DNA from: Chloroflexota bacterium
Lineage (GTDB): Bacteria; Chloroflexota; Dormibacteria; CF-121
Length of the DNA: 6,071 nt
Direction of reading: 5' to 3'
Assembly (NCBI GenBank): GCA_005889285.1
Contig: VBFF01000069.1
Location: forward strand, 1 to 6,071
The position numbers and the translations under genes were made by a program. Shown one piece after another: positions 1 through 4,878 of this stretch. Below the pieces are notes generated by a model that was not told the DNA's origin, did not search any database, and saw only the letters and a list, made by a program, of their open reading frames with translations. How positions within the stretch are numbered: the first letter of the stretch is position 1; every line of letters begins with the position of its first letter.

Positions 1-1133
1 TGCTAGGGAGCGCCTTCCTGCTGGTCTATGCGGTGGCGACGATTCCGTTCGGTATCTGGGCCGACCGCGGCGTCCGCAAGACGGTGGTCGGCGTCGGCGT
101 CACCATCTGGAGCCTGGCCACGCTTTTCACCGGCCTGGCCCGGAGCTACGCACAGCTCTTCGCGGCGCGAGCGGTGCTCGGGATCGGGGAAGCGAGTTAC
201 TATCCGGCCGGCACGGCGCTCCTGGGCGACTACTTCAAGAAAGAAGGCCGGGGGCGGGCCATGTCGATCTGGGCGGCGGGCACCGCCGTCGGGATCGCCG
301 TGGGCTTTGCCGGCGGAGGGATTGTGGCGAGCACGCTCGGCTGGCGTGCCGCCTTTTACATGACGGCCGTGCCGGGCCTGATCTTCGCGATCCTGGCGTT
401 CGGGCTCCGCGAGCCCTTGCGCGGCGCCGCCGAAGCGCGAGGTCCACAAAAAGCCAAGGGTCCACCGATCACCTGGAAGACCTTTGTCGGACTCCTCCAG
501 ATCCCCACGCTGCGCTCCACCATCGCGGCGGAGACCGCGCTCTTCTTCGTGCTGGGGGGCGCCGCCTTCTGGCTCCCGACTTACCTGAGCCGGCGCTTCG
601 GCCTGGGAACCGGTACGGCCGGGACGCTGGCGGGCGGTGTCCTGGTACTGGGGCTGCTGGCGGGCTCGCTCCTCGGCGGGACCATCGCCGACCGGCTCAC
701 GATCCGTCGCGGATCGGCCAGCAATCTTCCGATCGGGATCGCCGGATTCCTCGCCGGGGCCGTCTTTGTGGCCCTGGCGCTTTTGATGCCCAGCCTGGTG
801 CTCTTCGTACCGATGTTCCTGCTGGGCGCTGCCTGCCTCTACCTCTACAACGGACCCTATACCGCCATCAAGCAGAACGTGGCGCTGCCGACCGTCCGCG
901 CCAGCGCCGTCACGCTGGCTTTGTTGATCGAACACCTTCTCGGTGACTCCTACGCCCCCTTTGCTATCGGCAAGGTCTCGGATGTGCTCGGCAGCCTGCA
1001 GCTTGCGCTTCTCATCCTGCTGCCACCGCTGCTGCTCCTTGCGGCCCTTTTCGCGGCGACCGGGCTCCGCCACGAAGATCGTGACGGGCGGGCGATGGAA
1101 GCGCGCTGGGCGAGCTCGTCGAGCCCTCCCTAG
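1..1133 (+). CDS. MFS transporter, Spinster-like (5' end outside the window)
   Basis: This is an inner-membrane secondary transporter of the major facilitator superfamily; the substrate cannot be told from the sequence. The reading frame is open from base 3 and ends with TAG at 1131-1133, about 376 residues. The first residues (LGSAFLLVYAVATIPFGIWADRGVRK) run from a membrane helix into MFS motif A (G-x-W-A-D-R-G-V-R-K), which normally lies between helices 2 and 3. So helix 1, part of helix 2 and the true start are missing. GIGEASYYPAGTALLGDYF followed by the RGRAMSIW segment resembles the helix 4-5 region of Spinster-like carriers. A basic central loop (about residues 137-160) separates the two six-helix halves; the rest alternates hydrophobic helices with short loops. 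The GTG at 33 is internal, not the real start. The gene converges on the deacetylase gene. Family is secure; the Spinster subgroup is a judgement from motif resemblance. Confidence 0.9.
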   Translation, partial: LGSAFLLVYAVATIPFGIWADRGVRKTVVGVGVTIWSLATLFTGLARSYAQLFAARAVLGIGEASYYPAGTALLGDYFKKEGRGRAMSIWAAGTAVGIAVGFAGGGIVASTLGWRAAFYMTAVPGLIFAILAFGLREPLRGAAEARGPQKAKGPPITWKTFVGLLQIPTLRSTIAAETALFFVLGGAAFWLPTYLSRRFGLGTGTAGTLAGGVLVLGLLAGSLLGGTIADRLTIRRGSASNLPIGIAGFLAGAVFVALALLMPSLVLFVPMFLLGAACLYLYNGPYTAIKQNVALPTVRASAVTLALLIEHLLGDSYAPFAIGKVSDVLGSLQLALLILLPPLLLLAALFAATGLRHEDRDGRAMEARWASSSSPP

Positions 1134-1894
1134 ATCTGTACTCCCGTGAACAGATCGTCTTCGGCGACGTCGTGGGCGGCGCCCACAAGGGAGAAAACCT
1201 CAATGTCTCCCTGGCCCGCGATGAATTTCCGTAACGGTTCCCACTCCTGCGTCTGGGTGCGGTGGTGAGCGAAGGCCCGCAGCTTGGCCTCCGCAAAGCC
1301 CCGGATCGAGACGCGGGTGGTGATCGGTGGCTGGGGCGGCAGCTGCAGCGAATCGACGGTCATCGTGGTGGCGGTCTGGAAGTAGAGCTTGCTCGGTGAC
1401 CAGGGCGCGAGCCCGAGGGCGAGAGCCTCGAGCTCGTAGGCCGACGGATCGCCGCTGAGCGTGCAGGCGCGCACCGTCATCCGGCTGACGACCTTGTGGT
1501 CCGGATGACCGTAGGTGCCTTCGGGCCCGAAGGTCACGACCACCTGGGGCCGGTGGCTACGAAAACAGCGCACCAGGTCTCCGAGGAATCGTTCCTGGAC
1601 CCCCTCGACCTCTTCGACTTTTTCCAGCGCGCCGTCCGGGTAATCGAATATTTCCAGGAACGCGACGCCCAGCTCACCGGCGGCGTCACGAAGTTCGAGC
1701 TCGCGGACGTCCGTCAGCTGGCGGAGGTCGCCGGCTGCCCGCCCATTCCAGAGTCCGGCGCCGCCACGCGTCATGGTAACCAGGCTCACCGTCGCCCCCT
1801 CGGCGCTGTACCGCGCAATCGTCGAGGCGCAGCCAAAGCACTCGTCGTCGGGGTGCGGCATCACGACCGTCAAACGCTGCCCTTCACGTCGCAT
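1130..1894 (-). CDS. PIG-L/LmbE family N-deacetylase
   Basis: This encodes a zinc-dependent deacetylase of the PIG-L/LmbE family, about 254 residues. Such enzymes remove an N-acetyl group from an N-acetylglucosamine-type substrate; known members act in mycothiol, bacillithiol, GPI-anchor or antibiotic pathways. Near the N-terminus MPHPDDE supplies the His and Asp zinc ligands of the family, and GHPDH about 116 residues later supplies the catalytic and third zinc-binding His. RGGAGLWNG after the second strand is also typical. I chose the ATG at 1894; a TTG at 1903 in the same frame would add three residues. Neither has a clear Shine-Dalgarno. A TACACT hexamer at 1903-1908 (minus strand) could serve as a -10 element for a nearly leaderless message starting at the ATG. 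The stop TAG (1130-1132) overlaps the stop of the convergent transporter gene. The natural substrate cannot be assigned, because no thiol-pathway neighbours are present. Confidence 0.92.
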   Translation of the reverse strand: MRREGQRLTVVMPHPDDECFGCASTIARYSAEGATVSLVTMTRGGAGLWNGRAAGDLRQLTDVRELELRDAAGELGVAFLEIFDYPDGALEKVEEVEGVQERFLGDLVRCFRSHRPQVVVTFGPEGTYGHPDHKVVSRMTVRACTLSGDPSAYELEALALGLAPWSPSKLYFQTATTMTVDSLQLPPQPPITTRVSIRGFAEAKLRAFAHHRTQTQEWEPLRKFIAGQGDIEVFSLVGAAHDVAEDDLFTGVQI

Positions 1895-1902
1895 TCCGAG
1901 CA

Positions 1903-1908
1903 AGTGTA
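1903..1908 (-). promoter_or_regulatory. Possible -10 element of the deacetylase gene
   Basis: Read on the minus strand this is TACACT, matching TATAAT at four of six positions. Its end lies eight bases before the ATG at 1894, so transcription would start at or next to the start codon. No convincing -35 is seen. This is inference from spacing only. Confidence 0.22.
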
Positions 1909-1914
1909 GGGACC

Positions 1915-1920
1915 GATAAT
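1915..1920 (+). promoter_or_regulatory. Possible -10 element of the small membrane protein gene
   Basis: GATAAT matches the -10 consensus at five of six positions and lies in the 62-bp gap between the divergent deacetylase and membrane-protein genes. A start site about seven bases downstream would fall near base 1927, which is an in-frame CTG. I do not see a good -35 box at the usual distance (the hexamer there is about CATTCC). Confidence 0.3.
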
Positions 1921-1956
1921 AGCGTCCTGAGCACCCTGGTCTACGTTCACAGCGGG

Positions 1957-2298
1957 TTGTTTCGGGCCGGGCTGATCATTACCGGGTTCATCGTGATCTG
2001 GAGCGCCGCCTTGTATTGGCGCAAGCAGGCACCCAGCGGCAGCTACCGCGCGACGCTGGTGCTGACCGAGGGCCTCTTCATCGTCCAGGGGCTGGTCGGG
2101 ATCGCGATGTTCCTCGGAGGGGCCCGTCCCCGCGATCCCCTCCACTGGCTGTATGGTCCATTGCTGGTGATCGTGCTCCCCATCGCGGCGAGTTACCTGT
2201 CGGGGCGCGACAGCCGCCGGGAGGCGCTGGTGTACGGTGTCGCCACCCTCTTTATGTTCGGGTTGGCGATCCGTGCCTACATGACCGGCCACCTCTGA
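1957..2298 (+). CDS. Small four-helix integral membrane protein, function unknown
   Basis: This is a protein of about 113 residues from a TTG start, ending in TGA at 2296-2298. It is mostly hydrophobic, with four likely membrane helices at about residues 3-22, 33-55, 65-81 and 89-110. Arg-rich short loops (YWRK, GRDSRRE) point to an alternating topology. Conserved-looking features are SGSYRATLVLTEGL before helix 2 and the LHWLYG segment before helix 3. I recall unassigned Chloroflexota membrane proteins with this layout but cannot name a domain. The start is uncertain. The frame stays open upstream and would add VLSTLVYVHSGL, which looks like genuine helix sequence, but only CTG codons (1927, 1936) are available there and no ATG, GTG or TTG. 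A GATAAT at 1915-1920 would suit a start near 1927. It is read away from the deacetylase gene and towards the minus-strand cluster. No function can be inferred. Confidence 0.75.
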   Translation: MFRAGLIITGFIVIWSAALYWRKQAPSGSYRATLVLTEGLFIVQGLVGIAMFLGGARPRDPLHWLYGPLLVIVLPIAASYLSGRDSRREALVYGVATLFMFGLAIRAYMTGHL

Positions 2299-2314
2299 CG
2301 TCCGATATCGTCGG

Positions 2315-2350
2315 AAAACGAGAGAGGGGCCCTTGCGGACCCCTCTCGTT
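2315..2350 (-). terminator. Hairpin terminator closing the minus-strand cluster
   Basis: Bases 2317-2324 (AACGAGAG) pair perfectly with 2343-2350 (CTCTCGTT). After one bulged base, GGG (2326-2328) pairs with CCC (2340-2342), then after a G/A mismatch CC (2330-2331) pairs with GG (2337-2338) around a five-base loop. On the minus strand the stem runs into TTTT (2318-2315), partly inside the stem, and it starts nine bases after the stop of the 19-residue gene. On the plus strand it lies 18 bases after the membrane-protein stop but is followed by GCCACTTG, with no T run. The minus-strand role is therefore favoured, with possible help for the plus-strand gene. Confidence 0.65.
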
Positions 2351-2358
2351 GCCACTTG

Positions 2359-2418
2359 TTAGCGGCTCTTGCGAGTCGACTTCTTGGCCTTCTTCGTGGC
2401 CTTCTTCCTGGTCGCCAT
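2359..2418 (-). CDS. 19-residue Lys/Arg-rich microprotein
   Basis: This short gene, ATG at 2418 to TAA at 2359-2361, encodes MATRKKATKKAKKSTRKSR. Ten of 19 residues are Lys or Arg; the rest are mostly Ala, Thr and Ser, with a KKATKKAKK core like the tails of bacterial histone-H1-like proteins. The case for translation is strong for its size: AAGGAGGTGA precedes the ATG with six bases between GGAGG and ATG, the best ribosome site in the window. A hairpin with a T run follows the stop nine bases on. The same stretch carries no other plausible gene on either strand. It lies 106 bases downstream of the nuclease gene on the same strand and may be co-transcribed or have its own promoter. A nucleic-acid-binding role, such as a tiny ribosomal or nucleoid peptide, is a guess from charge alone. 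No known family is recognised. Confidence 0.68.
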   Translation of the reverse strand: MATRKKATKKAKKSTRKSR

Positions 2419-2422
2419 GCGT

Positions 2423-2432
2423 CACCTCCTTA
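2423..2432 (-). promoter_or_regulatory. Near-perfect Shine-Dalgarno of the microprotein gene
   Basis: On the minus strand this reads TAAGGAGGTG and is followed by A. AAGGAGGTGA is complementary to the 3' tail of 16S rRNA over ten bases. Six bases separate GGAGG from the ATG at 2418. It is the main evidence that the 19-codon frame is a gene and that 2418 is its start. Confidence 0.75.
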
Positions 2433-2440
2433 TCGCGTGA

Positions 2441-2468
2441 GCGGCGAACCGCGCACCGCGTCGTGCGC
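2441..2468 (-). other. Two small hairpins in the leader of the microprotein gene
   Basis: GCGCAC (2451-2456) pairs with GTGCGC (2463-2468) around a six-base loop. Next to it GCGG (2441-2444) pairs with CCGC (2449-2452); in the minus-strand RNA its loop is UUCG. The two stems share two bases, so they cannot both form completely. They end about nine bases before the Shine-Dalgarno. They may protect or tune the leader, or simply reflect the GC-rich spacer. No other feature is seen in the 2419-2524 gap. Confidence 0.35.
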
Positions 2469-2524
2469 TTAGTGGGGATAACGCTGAGTCCAAAACGATC
2501 TTGCAGATTCGAAAGGCTGGCGGG

Positions 2525-3508
2525 TTAGAAGAGACGCAACTGGTCGATGGCTGCCAGCGGTTTCGCGCGCAGGCCACGCCGTCGAAGATGCAAGGCGAGC
2601 TCTTCGTCGAAACCAAGCACCGTATAGGTCATGCTCGCGCCGATCGTCTCCGCGTAACAACAGAGCTCGTCGAAGTCGGCGTGGTCGGAGAGCGGGAAGA
2701 CCGCGTCGACCTCCAGGCGATCCTTGAGACTGCGGTCCATCGCCCAGCCGGTCAGCGCCGCCGTTTTGAATACGCCCAGCTGATCGACAAGGCTGTCGCG
2801 ACGCGCGGTCGGCGGCATGATGACGACCGCGGGATGAGGTCCGGCATCGCCCAACCGTTGATACGGTGGGAAGTCACAGCCGAACTCTCGATACACTTCC
2901 GTTACTCCGAATGACGACGGATGAAGCCCAATGGTCAAGCCGGCGGCCGCCAGCGCCGACAGGATTTCCTGCCCCTTCCCCAGCGAATAGCCGAGCAGCA
3001 CCGGGGTCGCTCCAGCGTCGAGGACGCTCTTGCACCAGGAAACCATCGCCGCGATCACCTCGCTCGCATCGGGGAAACGGTAGTGGGGCTTGCCAAAGGT
3101 ACTTTCGAGAATCAGCACGTCGGCCGGCATGGGCTGCGCGGGCGTGCTCGTGAAACCGGCGCGCGTCCGCAGATCGCCGGTATAGAGGATGCGGCCGAAG
3201 TCGGTCTCCACCAGCGTCTGCGCCGAGCCGAGAACGTGGCCGGCCGGATAGAAGGTCACGACGCAGCGGTTGAGGGCGATCGGCTCTCCGTAGGGGACGG
3301 CCTCGACCGTACCGGCTGACGGCTTGCGTCGCCGGTGAGTGACCAGGCGGCGGGTTGCCGGAGTCGCATAGGCGAGCGGATGATCGGCGACGTGGTCAGT
3401 GTGGGCGTGGCTGATGACCGCCCGCGGCCGCGGCCGCCTGGGATCGAGCCAGAGCTGCTGCTCGGGAAGGTAGACGCCGCTTTCCCAGAGGATGGGGTAC
3501 GAGGGCAC
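2525..3508 (-). CDS. Beta-CASP metallo-beta-lactamase nuclease (mRNA 3'-end processing factor / ligase-associated exonuclease-like)
   Basis: This encodes a predicted metal-dependent nuclease of the metallo-beta-lactamase fold with a beta-CASP region, about 327 residues. Metal ligands visible are HAHTDH (residues 34-39), PAGHVLGSA (His91), YTGDL (Asp112) and LSDHADF (His276). ESTFG near 135 and GYSLGKGQE near 173 match the group annotated as 'mRNA 3'-end processing factor' or 'ligase-associated DNA exonuclease'. Members near ATP-dependent ligase and Lhr-type helicase genes are thought to act in DNA repair; neither gene is in this window. I chose GTG 3508, 11 bases after the zinc-ribbon stop, because the family N-terminus (ILWESGVYLP...WLDP) begins there. 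The TTG at 3571 would add 21 Arg-rich residues overlapping the upstream gene. No clear Shine-Dalgarno is seen. The last five residues, QLRLF, resemble the beta-clamp-binding motif. Choice between DNA and RNA substrate is open. Confidence 0.88.
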   Translation of the reverse strand: MPSYPILWESGVYLPEQQLWLDPRRPRPRAVISHAHTDHVADHPLAYATPATRRLVTHRRRKPSAGTVEAVPYGEPIALNRCVVTFYPAGHVLGSAQTLVETDFGRILYTGDLRTRAGFTSTPAQPMPADVLILESTFGKPHYRFPDASEVIAAMVSWCKSVLDAGATPVLLGYSLGKGQEILSALAAAGLTIGLHPSSFGVTEVYREFGCDFPPYQRLGDAGPHPAVVIMPPTARRDSLVDQLGVFKTAALTGWAMDRSLKDRLEVDAVFPLSDHADFDELCCYAETIGASMTYTVLGFDEELALHLRRRGLRAKPLAAIDQLRLF

Positions 3509-3519
3509 GGCGGGAGCGA

Positions 3520-3861
3520 TTACTCGGTGGCGGCGGCGCTGCGTTCGAAGAGCTCGTCGCGAAGCGCGCAATAGGTGCAGAACCGCTGGCCGGGCGGTCC
3601 GGCGAAGACGCTGGTCCTTCCACAGTTCGGGCAGGTCTCTTTGGCGTCGGCCTCGGCGATCGCCTCGGGCAGCCCCACCAGGGTCAGCGCCTCGACCGGC
3701 TCCGCAGGGGTTGGAGCCTCGACCGGCTCCACGACGGCGACCACGTCGCTCGGTGTCGGCTCCGGTGCCGCTACCGGTGGTGTCTCTAGTGGTGGCGGTG
3801 CCGCGGGGCCAGTATCAGCCTCGTCGCGTTGCCCGAACAGCCGGGTCAGCCAGCGGAGCAC
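3520..3861 (-). CDS. Small protein with C-terminal zinc ribbon and Pro/Ala/Glu linker
   Basis: This encodes 113 residues from a GTG start; an in-frame TAG lies three codons upstream, so no longer start exists. Three parts can be seen. Residues 1-12 (MLRWLTRLFGQR) form a short amphipathic basic helix. Residues 18-72 are a disordered linker rich in Pro, Ala, Val and Glu, with two VEP/EPVEA-type repeats. Residues 77-98 hold CPNC-x14-CTYC, a four-cysteine zinc ribbon, followed by a short charged tail. I do not recognise a family. Zinc ribbons of this kind bind nucleic acid or partner proteins. The gene lies 47 bases after the radical SAM gene and 11 bases before the nuclease GTG, so all three are probably co-transcribed. 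No clear ribosome site precedes the GTG. The paired cysteines and the tight spacing support a real gene; its role is unknown. Confidence 0.75.
   Translation of the reverse strand: MLRWLTRLFGQRDEADTGPAAPPPLETPPVAAPEPTPSDVVAVVEPVEAPTPAEPVEALTLVGLPEAIAEADAKETCPNCGRTSVFAGPPGQRFCTYCALRDELFERSAAATE
3689..3730. repeat. In-frame direct repeat, 27-base period, in the zinc-ribbon gene linker
   Basis: GCCTCGACCGGCTCC occurs at 3689-3703 and again at 3716-3730. The period is 27 bases, nine codons, so the reading frame is kept and the repeat encodes two EPVEA-type units of the linker. It looks like local duplication in a disordered segment, not a mobile or regulatory repeat. Confidence 0.6.
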
Positions 3862-3908
3862 TCGCGGCTACGGTAGAACATGCGCTCGCCGAAGTCAAAT
3901 ACGGCCCG

Positions 3909-4823
3909 CTATACGGCTAAGCCGAGCTGCACCGGTTCCGGCGGGGGCTCGGCCCGCCACGCGCGGCGGTCACTGATGTCGTAGCGCCGCTTCAAGCCGG
4001 CGACGGCTGCCATCACGGGCGCCTTGGCCGAGGCTGGGGCATAGGCGCCCGGAAAGAGATCGCGATAGCGGCTGAGCAGGTGGGGGTAGTCTCTGCCGAG
4101 GAACTCCATGAAGTGTTCCTTGGTCCCTGGCTTCAGGTATACGATATTCGCCCAGACGAAGCAGGCGCCCGCGTCCGCCGCGGCCGCGACGGTCGCCTCG
4201 AGCTGGCCAGGTGAATCGGAAAGTCCTGGCAGGACGGGGGCCATACCCACGCCGGCCTCGATGCCGGCGTCGACCAGCGCCTTGAGGACCTTCAGCCGCT
4301 TTTGCGGTGGCGGCGTCCCCGGCTCCGTCGCCGCCCAGACCGTTTCATCCACGGTCGGAATGCTGAAGCAGACGCTCGTCTTTGCCCGCCGGGAGAGCTC
4401 GGCGAGGACGTCGATGTCTCGGATGACCATGGTTCCCTTGGTGATCAGACCAACTGGCGTCCTGAAGTCGCGGAACGCCTCGAGGCAGCGGCGCGTCAGC
4501 CGGTAGGTGCCCTCGATCGGCTGATAGGGATCGGTCGCCGTTCCGAAAGCCACCGTCTCACGCTTCCAGCTCCGGCGGGAAAGCTCGCGACGGAGCAGCT
4601 CGGGCATATTGACCTTGACGCCCACCCGCGCGCTGAACCCTGCCCCGGGGTCCCGGTCGGCCAACTTGGCGTGAGCGCGGGCGAAGCAGTAGACGCAGCT
4701 GTGAAAGCAACCCTGGTAGGGGTTGAGGGACCAGTTGAAGCCCATGTGCTGCACGCGGTTGAGCGCCGACTTGGCGACGATCTCGAAGTACTCGGTCCTT
4801 GGCATGGCGGGGTTCCCAATCAT
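3909..4823 (-). CDS. Radical SAM protein, COG1533 (SplB-like / Rv2578c-PA0069 type)
   Basis: This encodes a radical S-adenosylmethionine enzyme of about 304 residues. Cys39, Cys43 and Cys46 in GCFHSCVYCFAR form the CX3CX2C site for the [4Fe-4S] cluster that cleaves SAM. NWSLNPYQG before it, GTATDPYQPIE at 94-104, GLITKG at 125-130 and EPGTPPPQKRLKVL at 167-180 are typical of COG1533, often labelled 'DNA repair photolyase' through distant similarity to spore photoproduct lyase. Most members, including the Rv2578c and PA0069 types, have no proven reaction, so a repair role should not be assumed. Two starts are possible: ATG 4823, or ATG 4805 (MPRTEYFEI), where family similarity begins and a GGGA lies upstream. 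The gene heads the minus-strand cluster with the zinc-ribbon and nuclease genes, and is divergent from etfB across 55 bases containing two palindromes. Confidence 0.9.
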   Translation of the reverse strand: MIGNPAMPRTEYFEIVAKSALNRVQHMGFNWSLNPYQGCFHSCVYCFARAHAKLADRDPGAGFSARVGVKVNMPELLRRELSRRSWKRETVAFGTATDPYQPIEGTYRLTRRCLEAFRDFRTPVGLITKGTMVIRDIDVLAELSRRAKTSVCFSIPTVDETVWAATEPGTPPPQKRLKVLKALVDAGIEAGVGMAPVLPGLSDSPGQLEATVAAAADAGACFVWANIVYLKPGTKEHFMEFLGRDYPHLLSRYRDLFPGAYAPASAKAPVMAAVAGLKRRYDISDRRAWRAEPPPEPVQLGLAV

Positions 4824-4827
4824 AGTA
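4822..4827 (-). promoter_or_regulatory. Possible -10 element of the radical SAM gene
   Basis: The minus strand reads TACTAT, four of six matches to TATAAT, and overlaps the first ATG (4823). If used, transcription would start near 4815 and the ATG at 4805 would be the true start, with a leader of about ten bases. No -35 box is evident, so this is tentative. Confidence 0.22.
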
Positions 4828-4841
4828 CAAACATCCGTTCG

Positions 4842-4853
4842 ATCAGGCCTGAT
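4842..4853. promoter_or_regulatory. Perfect 12-bp palindrome in the divergent gap (candidate operator)
   Basis: ATCAGGCCTGAT reads the same on both strands. It lies between the radical SAM ATG (4823) and the etfB ATG (4879), just upstream of the likely etfB -10 and of the possible radical SAM -10. A dimeric regulator bound here could affect both directions. No regulator gene is in the window, and no match to a named operator is claimed. Confidence 0.4.
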
Positions 4854-4854
4854 T

Positions 4855-4869
4855 TATCCATAATGGATA
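4855..4869. promoter_or_regulatory. 15-bp inverted repeat overlapping the likely etfB -10 (candidate operator)
   Basis: TATCCAT (4855-4861) and ATGGATA (4863-4869) are perfect inverted arms around a single A. The site lies one base after the 12-bp palindrome and covers the CATAAT hexamer, so a bound protein would block etfB transcription. The A/T-rich arms contrast with the GC-rich surroundings. Confidence 0.42.
4859..4864 (+). promoter_or_regulatory. Likely -10 element of the etfBA operon
   Basis: CATAAT matches the -10 consensus at five of six positions and lies 14 bases before the etfB ATG. The message would begin around 4871 with a leader of eight bases or so, in keeping with the lack of a Shine-Dalgarno. 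No good -35 is seen (CGTTCG at the usual spacing). The hexamer sits inside the 15-bp inverted repeat. Confidence 0.38.
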
Positions 4870-4878
4870 CCGCCAGCC

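Noticed and set aside
3..1073. Long open frame on the minus strand opposite the transporter gene (356 codons).
   Set aside because: Its translation is Arg/Gly/Asp/Gln-rich low complexity with no motif, a typical GC-rich shadow; the plus strand has clear MFS motifs.
1870..2355. 161-codon minus-strand frame opposite the small membrane protein.
   Set aside because: It begins in the terminator hairpin, ends inside the deacetylase gene and gives a hydrophilic low-complexity protein; the plus-strand frame gives four clean membrane helices.
3419..3437. GCGGCCGCGGCCG-type GC-only run, considered as a regulatory or structural repeat.
   Set aside because: It lies inside the nuclease gene and encodes the RRPRPRA stretch between WLDP and the metal motif; codon bias explains it.
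3509..3571. N-terminal extension of the nuclease from TTG 3571.
   Set aside because: It adds 21 Arg-rich residues that are the zinc-ribbon gene read in another frame; family similarity starts after GTG 3508.
3846..3881. Eleven-codon minus-strand frame (MFYRSRECSAG) starting at ATG 3881, overlapping the zinc-ribbon start.
   Set aside because: It has no proper ribosome site and no sign of attenuation structure; it could be a coupling upstream frame but chance is more likely.
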